Shown here: piece by piece, positions 6,194 to 13,187 of the stretch
Numbering within the stretch: the first letter of the stretch is position 1
Layout of the letters: each line of letters begins with the position of its first letter
Program-made: the position numbers and the translations under genes
Origin: an uncultured Collinsella sp.
Lineage (GTDB): Bacteria; Actinomycetota; Coriobacteriia; Coriobacteriales; Coriobacteriaceae
Reading direction: 5' to 3'
NCBI GenBank assembly: GCA_900756725.1
Contig: CAAELJ010000081.1
Span: forward strand, 1 to 13,187
Length of the DNA: 13,187 bases
The notes under the pieces: generated by a model
Database searches by the model: none
Told to the model about the DNA's origin: nothing
The model's input: only the letters and a program-made list of their open reading frames with translations

Positions 6194-8005
6194 CTAGCAC
6201 TTCCCTTCGTTGGGCATCGACCAGGCGTGATGATCGGTATGCAGCAGCTCCTCAGCCAGCGGCGAGAGCGGCGCGCCCAAAAACTCGCGATAGCATGCCT
6301 GAACATCGGGGTTCTCGTGCGAGAAGCGAATGTCTGCCGCCGCATCGAGGCCCCAGAGCACCTGGCCGCGCTCTGCCGCCAGCTCACAGCCGTCATGGAT
6401 GGGCTGACCACCGCCACCGACGCAGCCGCCCGGACACGCCATAACCTCAACGAAGTCATAGCTCACACGACCATCGCGAATCGCGTCGAGCAGGCGGGCG
6501 GCGTTGCCCAGCCCGTGCGCCACGGCGACGCGCACCTTGGTGCCATCGATATCGGCCACGGCTTCCTTCCAGCCGTCCAGGCCGCGCACGTCGGTAAAGA
6601 AGTCGGCGTCGGGGTTCTTGCCCGTCACCAGGTAATAGGCCGAGCGCACGGCGGCCTCCATCACGCCACCCGTGGCGCCAAAGATCACACCCGCGCCTGT
6701 GCCAAAGCCCAGCGGCGTATCGAGCGGCTCCTCGACCAGCGTGTCCACGCTCACGTGGCTCGCGCGGATCATGCGCACCATCTCGCGCACCGTCAGCGCA
6801 ACGTCCACATCGGGCGCACCGTCCTCGCCCACCATGCTCGGCAGCGCGCACTCGGCCTTCTTGGCCGTGCACGGCATCACGGACACCACGAACAGGCGCT
6901 CGGGTTCCACGCCCAGCACCTTGGCGTAGTAGGTCTTGGCGATGGCGCCGAACATCTGCTGCGGTGACTTGGACGTGGACAGGTTGTCGACAAACTCCGG
7001 ATAGCGCGCCTTCACAAAGCGCACCCAGCCCGGGCAGCAGCTCGTAAACATGGGCCAGCCGCGGCTGTCGCCCTCGCCCTTGGCGGCCTTACCCAGGCGC
7101 TCGAGCAACTCGGAGCCCTCCTCCATAATGGTGAGGTCGGCCGAAAAATCGGTATCGAACACATACTCAAAGCCCACGCGACGCAGCGCGCAAGCCAGAC
7201 GCTCAACGGTTGCCTCCTCGCGCGGAATGCCGAGCTCCTCGCCCCAGGCGGTGCGCACGGCCGGCGCTATCTGTACCAGCACGATCTTGTCGGGATCGGC
7301 GAGCGCGTCAAACACGGTCTCGGTATCGTCGCGCTCGCGCAGGGCGCCCGTCGGGCAATGCGTGATGCACTGGCCGCACGCGACGCAATCGGTCTTGCCG
7401 ATCGGTGCGCGCCCGCGGGTACCCACGGCGGTATGCGTGGCGCGGTTGGTCAGGTCCCAAATCCCCAGGCCCTGCACGCTCTCGCACACCTTGATGCAGC
7501 GCATGCATTTAATGCACTTGTCGTTTTCGCGGATGATGGGAAAATCGAAATCCCAGCCCTCGCCCGCCAAATGCCTTTGATACGGCAGATAGAAAATGCC
7601 CAGGTCGTTGGCGATGGTCTGCAGGTTGCAGTTGCCGCTGCGCACGCAGCTCGTGCACTGCGAATCGTGCTGGGACAGCAGCAGCTGCACGTTGGTGCGA
7701 CGGGCCTCGCGGGCCTTGGGACTGTTGGTGTGGACCACCATGCCGTCGAGCACGTAGTTGTTGCAGGCGGCAACCAGCTGATCGCAGCCCTCAACCTCGA
7801 CCACGCACACGCGGCAGCCGCCGATCTCGTTCAGATCGCGCAGATAGCATAGGGTGGGAATCTGGATGCCGACGGACTTGGCTGCATCCAGGATCGTGGT
7901 GCGCTCGGACACCACGACCTCGCAATTATCGATAGTGAGCTTGGCCATATTGTGCGCTCCGTTTTCGGTGTTGTCACTGACGGTGGTTTTGTTGGGCTCT
8001 ACCAT
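6194..8005 (-). CDS. hydA: [FeFe] hydrogenase, group A, catalytic subunit
   Basis: This 603-aa enzyme interconverts protons plus electrons and H2. Domains in order: a [2Fe-2S] ferredoxin (C53, C64, C67, C81); a His-Cys [4Fe-4S] domain (H113, C117, C120, C126); two [4Fe-4S] ferredoxin motifs (C164/167/170/174 and C207/210/213/217); and the H-cluster domain. All three signatures are intact: L1 TSCCPGW (C323 the probable proton-transfer cysteine, C324 a ligand), L2 MPCTAKKAE (C379) and L3 EVMACPGGC (C524, C528). A small-subunit-like tail (ENPDVQACYREFLG...ELLHTDH) follows. It is probably cytoplasmic, as no signal peptide is seen. The start is the ATG at 8005, which overlaps the upstream gene's stop by 7 bp and has the strong site GGAGGGAGGAA (8012-8022). 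An internal ATG at 7948 (MAKLTID), with a weaker GGAG, is the alternative and would leave all domains whole. Confidence 0.96.
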   Translation of the reverse strand: MVEPNKTTVSDNTENGAHNMAKLTIDNCEVVVSERTTILDAAKSVGIQIPTLCYLRDLNEIGGCRVCVVEVEGCDQLVAACNNYVLDGMVVHTNSPKAREARRTNVQLLLSQHDSQCTSCVRSGNCNLQTIANDLGIFYLPYQRHLAGEGWDFDFPIIRENDKCIKCMRCIKVCESVQGLGIWDLTNRATHTAVGTRGRAPIGKTDCVACGQCITHCPTGALRERDDTETVFDALADPDKIVLVQIAPAVRTAWGEELGIPREEATVERLACALRRVGFEYVFDTDFSADLTIMEEGSELLERLGKAAKGEGDSRGWPMFTSCCPGWVRFVKARYPEFVDNLSTSKSPQQMFGAIAKTYYAKVLGVEPERLFVVSVMPCTAKKAECALPSMVGEDGAPDVDVALTVREMVRMIRASHVSVDTLVEEPLDTPLGFGTGAGVIFGATGGVMEAAVRSAYYLVTGKNPDADFFTDVRGLDGWKEAVADIDGTKVRVAVAHGLGNAARLLDAIRDGRVSYDFVEVMACPGGCVGGGGQPIHDGCELAAERGQVLWGLDAAADIRFSHENPDVQACYREFLGAPLSPLAEELLHTDHHAWSMPNEGKC

Positions 8006-9831
8006 TCCAGGTTCCTCCCTCCGCGGAACGCGCCAAAGCCAAAGTGATCGCAACGCAGGCAGCGGCTTGCCTCCTGGCGTGCCTCCTCCTCGGTAAGGCC
8101 CTGCTCGACCAGATTCCAATCGTGGATGCGCTCGCCGGCTTCGCGCTCGCCCAGCTCGCAGCGGCCGCACTCGTGCTTGCCCTTAAACTGCACGGTCGGC
8201 AGTTCAACGTCGAGCTTGATCTTGTGGTCAAAGCCCAGATAGCGGTCGATATTTGCCGAAGCAACGCGGCCGGCGTTGATGGCACGGATGACGGTGGCGG
8301 GGCCGGTCTGGCAGTCACCGCCGCTAAAGAGGTCATCGAAGTTAGGCACGGCGCCATCCGAATCGGTGACGACGCGACCCCACTTGCAGGCGATGCCCAT
8401 GTCCTCAAACGGCTTGGAATCGATGTCCTGGCCAATGGCCACAAACACGCGCTCGCAGGGAATGACGCGCTCGGGCGTGGCGGCGGCACGCGGGGCCGGA
8501 CGCCCACGACGGGGCTCGCCGATAATCTGCGGCTGCACGCGCAGGCCACTCACGCGACCTTCCTCGCCCGTCTCGATAGCGAGCGGGGCGGTCAACTCCA
8601 GTACCTCGCAGCCCTCGGCCTGGGCGCCGGCGATCTCGGCGTCCTGGGCCGTCATGTCGCAGATGCGACGGCGGTAGACGATGCTCACCTTTTCGGCACC
8701 GCAGCGCACGGCGGAGCGCGCCACGTCCATGGCCACGTTGCCGCCGCCGATGACGCACACGCGCTGGCCGCTCAGGTCGGGCAGCTCGTCGTCGCCGATG
8801 GCGCGCAGCATCTTGACGGCCGACTCCACGCCGAGCGCTTCCTCGCCCGGAAGGCCGAGCTTCTTATCGCTGTGGGCGCCAATGGCCAGGTAGACGGCAT
8901 CGTACTCGTCACGCAGACGGGCGAGCTCCTCGCCGCGCACAGAGTGGTCGAGCTCCACGTCGATGCCGGCGCTCAAGATCCAGTCGATCTCGGCCTGCAG
9001 GCGCTCGCGCGGCAGACGGTAGCTGGGAATGCCGTAGCGCAGCATGCCGCCCAGGTGGTGGCGCTGCTCAAAGATGGTCACCTTATGACCCATCACGGCC
9101 AGGTAGTAGGCACAGGAAAGGCCGGCCGGGCCGCCGCCGATCACGGCGACGCGCTTACCGGTGTCGTCCACTACATGCGGCTTGTGGTCGTTGAGGTCAC
9201 TATGCTCGACGGCAAAACGCTTGAGGGCGAGGATGTTCATGGGGTCGTCGACCATGCCGCGACGGCAGTGCATCTCGCAGGGGTGCTCGCATACCAGGCC
9301 GCAGACGAGCGGCAGCGGGTTGTTTTTGCGGATGACTTTGACGGCGTCGGCATAACGGCCGGCCTCGACCAGCGAGATGTATCCGGGAATGTCGACGTGC
9401 GCCGGGCAGCCCGATACGCACGGAACGCGCGCCTCACGGTCAAAGCCGCAGGAGTGCTCGCGAATGTGGTGTTCAAAATCGTCGCGGAAGCCGCGAATGG
9501 CGGTGAGCGCCATGGCACCAGCCTCGTAGCCGATGGCGCAATCGCTCGAAAGGTAGATGGTGCGGGCCGTACGCTCGATCAGATTGAGCGTGGACTCATC
9601 GGCTCGGCCCTCAAGCACGTCGGCGAGCAGGTCGCTCAGCGCGCTCAGACCCACACGACAGGGCGTGCACTTGCCGCAGCTCTGGGTGGAGCACAGGTTG
9701 ACGAGCGCCGCCGTAAACTCGACGGGGCACGGGGCAAGCGAGCTCACCGCCAGACGACGTCCAAGCGCATCATGCAGGTCGTCCATAACGGCCTGGGCGT
9801 GGCTGCGCTCCATTACATGCAGTCGTGCCAT
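7999..9831 (-). CDS. NuoF C-terminal/GltD-like fusion: NAD(P)H-FAD oxidoreductase subunit partnering the hydrogenase
   Basis: This 610-aa protein begins with a fragment resembling only the end of NuoF/HydB: CGKCTPC (C52, C55, C58) plus C98, a [4Fe-4S] site with NuoF spacing. The FMN- and NADH-binding part of NuoF is missing. A glutamate synthase small-subunit (GltD/NfnL) module follows, with cysteines C128, C138, C142 and C177/181/185/189 for iron-sulfur clusters, FAD motif GGGPAGLS (232-239), and a second dinucleotide motif GGGNVAMD (362-369) for NAD(P)H. YRRR (386-389) and FSGGDCQTGPATV (502-514) are also typical of GltD. The C-terminus has two more Cys pairs (C555/C558 and C591/C594). It presumably carries electrons between NAD(P)H and the hydrogenase encoded next, whose start overlaps its stop. 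The ATG at 9831 is preceded by GAGGGG; a GTG at 9846 and an ATG at 9813 are weaker choices. It is the first gene of the operon. Confidence 0.9.
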   Translation of the reverse strand: MARLHVMERSHAQAVMDDLHDALGRRLAVSSLAPCPVEFTAALVNLCSTQSCGKCTPCRVGLSALSDLLADVLEGRADESTLNLIERTARTIYLSSDCAIGYEAGAMALTAIRGFRDDFEHHIREHSCGFDREARVPCVSGCPAHVDIPGYISLVEAGRYADAVKVIRKNNPLPLVCGLVCEHPCEMHCRRGMVDDPMNILALKRFAVEHSDLNDHKPHVVDDTGKRVAVIGGGPAGLSCAYYLAVMGHKVTIFEQRHHLGGMLRYGIPSYRLPRERLQAEIDWILSAGIDVELDHSVRGEELARLRDEYDAVYLAIGAHSDKKLGLPGEEALGVESAVKMLRAIGDDELPDLSGQRVCVIGGGNVAMDVARSAVRCGAEKVSIVYRRRICDMTAQDAEIAGAQAEGCEVLELTAPLAIETGEEGRVSGLRVQPQIIGEPRRGRPAPRAAATPERVIPCERVFVAIGQDIDSKPFEDMGIACKWGRVVTDSDGAVPNFDDLFSGGDCQTGPATVIRAINAGRVASANIDRYLGFDHKIKLDVELPTVQFKGKHECGRCELGEREAGERIHDWNLVEQGLTEEEARQEASRCLRCDHFGFGAFRGGRNLEW

Positions 9832-9852
9832 AAGATCCCCTCTCACATGGCA

Positions 9853-9872
9853 GCCCGGAGGCGAGGCCGGGC
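9853..9872 (-). promoter_or_regulatory. GC-rich stem-loop in the hydrogenase operon leader
   Basis: Arms GCCCGG (9853-9858) and CCGGGC (9867-9872) enclose an 8-nt loop, 21 bp upstream of the start codon at 9831. On the minus-strand RNA the loop reads CCUCGCCU, whose CCUC could pair with the GAGG of the ribosome site. A translational or attenuation role is inference only. Confidence 0.4.
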
Positions 9873-9905
9873 GAAAATGCTACATGCAACACACTGGCCT
9901 AATAA

Positions 9906-9921
9906 GTTGTTTGGCAACAAC
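9906..9921. promoter_or_regulatory. Palindrome GTTGTT-N4-AACAAC, candidate operator
   Basis: Perfect 6-bp arms (9906-9911 and 9916-9921) flank TGGC, 75 bp upstream of the hydrogenase operon start. The arms recall the outer parts of Rex (NADH-sensing repressor) sites, but the arm spacing is shorter than the usual 18-bp Rex palindrome, so no regulator is assigned. Confidence 0.4.
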
Positions 9922-9970
9922 ACAGTTCGGCAGGCGGTATAAAACGCGGCCCTCAGCGGTGCTAAACACC

Positions 9971-9985
9971 TTTATCGCAGATAAA
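9971..9985. promoter_or_regulatory. Palindrome TTTATC-GCA-GATAAA, candidate operator
   Basis: Perfect 6-bp arms lie around a 3-nt centre, in the region between the hydrogenase operon and the sugar operon. It does not match the FNR half-site order (TTGAT...ATCAA). Only the symmetry supports a protein-binding role. Confidence 0.35.
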
Positions 9986-9991
9986 TGCCAT

Positions 9992-10015
9992 ATTTGGTAA
10001 AACGCGTTACCAAAT
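9992..10015. promoter_or_regulatory. 24-bp perfect palindrome with central CpG, LacI-family-like operator
   Basis: ATTTGGTAA (9992-10000) and TTACCAAAT (10007-10015) flank AACGCG, so the symmetry axis falls on a CpG step, as in LacI/GalR-type operators. It stands 2 bp from the hairpin ending the sugar operon and about 160 bp upstream of the hydrogenase operon start. No similar site is visible upstream of the PTS gene within the window. It could instead fold as a second hairpin in the 3' end of the sugar transcript. Confidence 0.5.
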
Positions 10016-10017
10016 GA

Positions 10018-10055
10018 CAATGCCCCGCCCACGCAATCACGTGGACGGGGCATTG
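10018..10055 (-). terminator. Strong hairpin after the sugar operon, probable terminator
   Basis: Sixteen-base arms, CAATGCCCCGCCCACG (10018-10033) and its near-perfect complement (10040-10055; one mismatch), enclose a 6-nt loop. It starts 32 bp beyond the stop of the 6-phospho-glucosidase gene on the minus strand. The following bases (TCATTTGG) are a poor U-tract, so termination may be partial or factor-assisted. Confidence 0.6.
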
Positions 10056-10087
10056 CTCCAGGTATGCGGCCAGCGACCCTGTTGCTT

Positions 10088-11470
10088 TTACTTAAGTTCG
10101 GGCCAGTAACCCTTGTTGGCCTCGATCATGTCGTCGAGAACCTCCTTGGCGACCTTCATCGAAGGCACGGTCTTGTTCAGCGTAAAGGCCTTGAGCGCCT
10201 TCTCGTAAGAACCCTCGATCGTAGCCTCGACCACGAGCTTCTCGGAGTTCAGCTGCTGCATCATAAGACCTTGCTGGAACAGAGGAATGTTGTCGCGGCT
10301 GATGACCTCGGGGCCGTTCTTGCCAATGTAGGCAGGCAGCTCGACCATAGCGTCGTAGGGCATGTTGGGGATAGCGCCCTTGTTCTCGCAAATGACCAGG
10401 AAGCGCTGCTTGGTGTCGTTCTTCAGAGCGATAGCCAGGTCGGCAATCCAGTCGCCGTGGCTGCCCGCATAGAACGTGCTCTCGTCGATCTCGCCCGTCT
10501 TCTCGTAGTGATCGATACCATCAAAGAGGTTCTTCTCACGCGTCTCCTCAACCTCGTTAGCACGGGTGCGCTCGGGGTTGGAATGCTCGACGAACTCCTT
10601 CTGCTGCAGGTAGTAGTTCAGATACGTGTTGGGCAGGTACTCCGGGAAGCACTCCATGATCTCGTACTCGCCCTTCCAGACGTAGTACCAGCTGCCCTTG
10701 GTGTGGCGGTTCTGCTCGGGGTGCTCGTCGGTGGCCTCCTCGGGCTTCTTGGACATCAGCGAGCTCATGCCCTTGAGGTAGGAATCGGGCAGCAGGATCT
10801 GGTGCTCCTTGATGTACTCGCGCAGCTGCGGGAGCACCTCCTCGCCCTTGTGGCGGATCGAGGTGAACCAGCCAAAGTGGTTGAGGCCAAAGTAATCGTA
10901 CTCGACATCCTTCTTGTCGATATCGAGTGCGGCGCAAACCACGTCGATAATCGCGATCGGCATGTCGCAGATGTTGATGATGCGAGCGTTGGGACGCAGG
11001 ACGCGGCAGCCCTCGGAGACGATGGCGGCAGGGTTGGAGTAGTTAAGAATCCAGTAGTCCTTCTTGGCATACTTCTCAACGTCGTCAATCAGCTCGACCA
11101 TGGGGAAGATGGTGCGCATGCCGTAGGCAAGGCCGCCGCAACCGCAGGTCTCCTGGCCCACGCAGCCGTGACGCAGCGGAATCTTCTCGTCCTGCTCGCG
11201 CATGGCATAGCCGCCCACGCGCATCTGGGCAAACACGAAGCTCGCGTCCGTAAAGGCAGTCTCCTTGTCGGTGGTCACCGTGAGCTTGATGTCCAGGCCA
11301 AGGTCCTCGTGCAAAATCCAGTCCACGAGCACGCCGATCTTGCGCTGGCGCTCCTCGTTGATGTCGTACAGACGAATCTCGTCAACGTCGAGCTCGTCCT
11401 TGCGAAGAGCGATGGACTTGACGATGCCGGGGGTAAAGGTGGATCCGCCACCACACAGAGTAATGATCAT
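10088..11470 (-). CDS. glvA: 6-phospho-alpha-glucosidase, glycoside hydrolase family 4
   Basis: This 460-aa protein closely resembles GlvA/MalH/AglB along its whole length. The N-terminal NAD-binding motif is GGGSTFTPG (7-15), followed by RVGGYAMREQDEKIPL, VGQETCGCGG (104-113) and NYSNPAAI. The NICDMP segment carries C168 (metal ligand) and D169 (candidate catalytic acid), and NHFG carries H198 (second metal ligand). A PNTYLNYY segment (280-287) holds the likely tyrosine base. GH4 enzymes need NAD+ and a divalent metal and work by oxidation-elimination. This one should split 6-phospho-alpha-glucosides such as maltose 6-phosphate into glucose 6-phosphate and glucose in the cytoplasm. The ATG at 11470 lies 3 bp after the PTS gene's stop, with its ribosome site AAGGAG (11480-11485) inside that gene. 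A 6-phospho-alpha-galactosidase role is less likely given the close match to GlvA. Confidence 0.93.
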   Translation of the reverse strand: MIITLCGGGSTFTPGIVKSIALRKDELDVDEIRLYDINEERQRKIGVLVDWILHEDLGLDIKLTVTTDKETAFTDASFVFAQMRVGGYAMREQDEKIPLRHGCVGQETCGCGGLAYGMRTIFPMVELIDDVEKYAKKDYWILNYSNPAAIVSEGCRVLRPNARIINICDMPIAIIDVVCAALDIDKKDVEYDYFGLNHFGWFTSIRHKGEEVLPQLREYIKEHQILLPDSYLKGMSSLMSKKPEEATDEHPEQNRHTKGSWYYVWKGEYEIMECFPEYLPNTYLNYYLQQKEFVEHSNPERTRANEVEETREKNLFDGIDHYEKTGEIDESTFYAGSHGDWIADLAIALKNDTKQRFLVICENKGAIPNMPYDAMVELPAYIGKNGPEVISRDNIPLFQQGLMMQQLNSEKLVVEATIEGSYEKALKAFTLNKTVPSMKVAKEVLDDMIEANKGYWPELK

Positions 11471-11473
11471 TGT

Positions 11474-13090
11474 TTACTGCTCCTTCTCAATTGCGTTTTC
11501 GACCTTGTCGCGCATCTCGGCGACCTTCATGCCAAAGATGATCTGGATATTATTGCCGTTGCGGTTGATGCCGCTGTTGGGCACGTGGTTGATAAGGTCC
11601 TCATTGATGAGGTCCGGGTTCTTAACGTTCACGCGGAGACGCGTAAAGCAGTTCTCGAGCTCCTCGATGTTGTCCTTGCCACCAAGACCTGCGACCAGGT
11701 CGGCAATACCTGCATCGACGCCCTCTGCGGGAGCTGCGGCAACAGCGCCCTGCTTCACCGCGACAGACGCGGCGGCCTCGCCCTCGGCAACGGACTCAGC
11801 AAGCTCGGACTCCTCCTCGCGACCAGGCGTGTGAAGGTTGAGCTTCTTGATGAGGAAGGTGAAGAGGAAGAAGTACAGAGCGGCGTTGACGACTCCAAGC
11901 ACCAGCATAACCGGCCAGTTGGTCTTGTCGACACCGAGGACCAGGTTGGAAACCACGATGTTGATGATGCCGCCTGCAGTAGAAGCGGGCACGGAGAGGA
12001 CCTTGAGCAGGACCAGGAAGATGCCGGAAAGAACCGAGTGGACGACAAAGAGCACGGGAGCGGCAAAGACAAAGAGGAAGTCCATGGGCTCGGTCACGCA
12101 GGAGAGCACGGCGGTGATGATCAGCGGGATGATAACGGCCTTGGTCTTATCCTTGTTCCCCTTGTAAGCGGTGAAGATAAAGGCGAGACCGATACCGATG
12201 TAGGGCCACAGGTTGTTGAAGGTGTAGCTGTTGAAGTAGGTGCTATCGGAGAAGGGCTGGCCCGTCATTGCCATCTCGGCAACACGGATGGGATAGGCGC
12301 CGGCGATAACCTGATCACCCAGCGTAAGGGTGCCGCCCACATCGGAGAACTGGAACGGGGTGTAGATGAGGTGGTGCAGGCCGGTGGGAACGAGCAGCTT
12401 GTTGAGCATGCCGTAGATAAACAGACCGATGTTGCCCGACTCCTTAATGATTCCGGCAACGGAGGAGATGGCACCCTGGACAGGAGGCCAAACGATGCAG
12501 AAGCCAGCGCCCATGATCCAGGAGATGATGATCATGATCAGGAACGGGAAGCGAACGCCCGAGAACATCGAAAGGGCAATGGGGAACTGCTTGTTCGAGT
12601 ACTTGTTGAACACAGCACCGGTGATGCAACCAAGAATGATGCCGCCAAACACGCCGGTATCGAGCACCTGAATGCCCATAACGGTGCTCTGGCCGGTTCC
12701 GGTAAGGCCGAGCATGCCGCTCGCTTCGGCAAGAGAGCCGGTGGCGTTGAGCACGATGTTGTTAGCCTGCAGGAACAGGAAGAACGACATCAGGGCGATC
12801 AGCGAAGCATGGCCCTTGTTCTTCTTTGCCATGGCGCCGGCGATGCCCACGCAGAACAGAATCGAGAGGTTGTTGATGATAAACATCAGCGACTGATAGA
12901 CAACGGCGCCCACAAGCTGGAACGGACCGGAGCCCAGCACAGGGATCACGGCGCAGATGGTCTTGTTGGTCAGAATAATGCCCACGATGAGCAAAATGCC
13001 GGCAACCGAGAGATACATCATCGGCTGAACGATCGACTTCGCGAACACCTCCAACGGCGCTTTGAAATTGAACTTCTTTTTTGCGGTCAT
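11474..13090 (-). CDS. PTS EIICB transporter, alpha-glucoside/maltose type
   Basis: This 538-aa protein joins an EIIC membrane channel (about residues 15-418, many hydrophobic helices) to a cytoplasmic EIIB domain. EIIC features are GLHHLIYTPF (237-246) and the conserved TEP motif in CVTEPMDF (331-338). An acidic, Ala-rich linker (about 421-460) leads to EIIB, whose phosphorylated cysteine is C481 in ELENCFTRLRV. The layout is that of GlvC/MalP-like proteins of the glucose-glucoside family. It should import and phosphorylate an alpha-linked disaccharide, supplying the GH4 enzyme encoded 3 bp downstream. There is no EIIA domain and no EIIA gene in the window, so a glucose-type EIIA must act in trans. 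The ATG at 13090 is preceded by GGGGAG at a 7-nt spacing; a TTG at 13117 is unlikely. The precise sugar is inferred from the neighbour. Confidence 0.92.
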   Translation of the reverse strand: MTAKKKFNFKAPLEVFAKSIVQPMMYLSVAGILLIVGIILTNKTICAVIPVLGSGPFQLVGAVVYQSLMFIINNLSILFCVGIAGAMAKKNKGHASLIALMSFFLFLQANNIVLNATGSLAEASGMLGLTGTGQSTVMGIQVLDTGVFGGIILGCITGAVFNKYSNKQFPIALSMFSGVRFPFLIMIIISWIMGAGFCIVWPPVQGAISSVAGIIKESGNIGLFIYGMLNKLLVPTGLHHLIYTPFQFSDVGGTLTLGDQVIAGAYPIRVAEMAMTGQPFSDSTYFNSYTFNNLWPYIGIGLAFIFTAYKGNKDKTKAVIIPLIITAVLSCVTEPMDFLFVFAAPVLFVVHSVLSGIFLVLLKVLSVPASTAGGIINIVVSNLVLGVDKTNWPVMLVLGVVNAALYFFLFTFLIKKLNLHTPGREEESELAESVAEGEAAASVAVKQGAVAAAPAEGVDAGIADLVAGLGGKDNIEELENCFTRLRVNVKNPDLINEDLINHVPNSGINRNGNNIQIIFGMKVAEMRDKVENAIEKEQ

Positions 13091-13157
13091 AGCGGTACTC
13101 CCCTTCCTTTTCCGCAAATTGAGACAGATGTGCCCTGGACAAGACCGTGAGCCTTGC

Positions 13158-13163
13158 CTTATA
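13158..13163 (-). promoter_or_regulatory. Possible -10 box of the sugar operon
   Basis: On the minus strand this reads TATAAG, five of six matches to the TATAAT consensus, about 70 bp upstream of the PTS start codon. No convincing -35 is seen at a normal spacing before the window ends, so the call is tentative. The rest of 13091-13187 holds only the ribosome site and nothing else I recognise. Confidence 0.25.
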
Positions 13164-13187
13164 TCAATCGATGTGTGGGCACGTTAT

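Noticed and set aside
9906..9921. Rex repressor binding site
   Set aside because: The palindrome has TTGTT and AACAA but lacks the 18-bp spacing and inner bases of known Rex sites; kept only as an unassigned palindrome.
8044..9942. 632-codon plus-strand frame opposite the GltD-like gene
   Set aside because: Antisense shadow of a clear iron-sulfur flavoprotein gene; Ala/His/Asp/Val-rich translation without motifs.
10064..13150. Uninterrupted plus-strand frame of 1028 codons opposite the PTS and GH4 genes
   Set aside because: It runs antisense to two genes with full family motifs, its translation is low-complexity (Asp/His/Val/Gly runs) with no recognisable domain, and it has no ribosome site; it is explained by codon bias on the other strand.

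Overview
The window is GC-rich, densely coded DNA, most likely from a gut actinobacterium of the Collinsella/Coriobacteriia type. This rests on recall of gene content and style (a group A [FeFe] hydrogenase, a GH4 phospho-glucosidase with a glucoside PTS, a YgiQ radical SAM protein with long basic tails) plus high GC and strong GGAGG-type ribosome sites. It is not based on any search. Eight protein genes are supported. There are no tRNAs, rRNAs, CRISPR arrays or transposase genes, and no gene-free stretch exceeds about 260 bases.

Layout, left to right. (1) 1-203 is a leader with a perfect 12-bp inverted repeat, followed by a plus-strand ygiQ-family radical SAM gene (204-2342). (2) A minus-strand CPBP/Abi-type membrane protease (2339-3250) converges on ygiQ so tightly that their two stop codons share one CTAG. 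(3) A short minus-strand DinJ/RelB-type antitoxin (3334-3534) has no visible toxin partner. It is bracketed by two copies of a 31-bp repeat and preceded by two large stem-loops. (4) A tight four-gene minus-strand operon runs from 9831 down to 3750. In transcription order it encodes a NuoF-fragment/GltD-like flavoprotein, a group A [FeFe] hydrogenase, a Tat/lipoprotein-type substrate-binding protein, and a single polypeptide fusing an ABC permease to its ATPase. (5) 9832-10087 is a 256-bp intergenic region with five separate palindromes. (6) A minus-strand two-gene sugar operon encodes a PTS EIICB of the alpha-glucoside/maltose type (11474-13090) and a GH4 6-phospho-alpha-glucosidase (10088-11470).

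How they fit together. The sugar operon would import and phosphorylate an alpha-linked disaccharide and then split it to glucose and glucose 6-phosphate for fermentation. The hydrogenase and its GltD-like partner would exchange reducing equivalents between NAD(P)H, and possibly a second carrier, and H2. The two ABC genes are locked into the hydrogenase operon by 2-3 bp spacings, yet their substrate is unknown, which makes this the most interesting system in the window. A second point of interest is the small repeated element found just downstream of two stop codons, with the orphan antitoxin between the copies.
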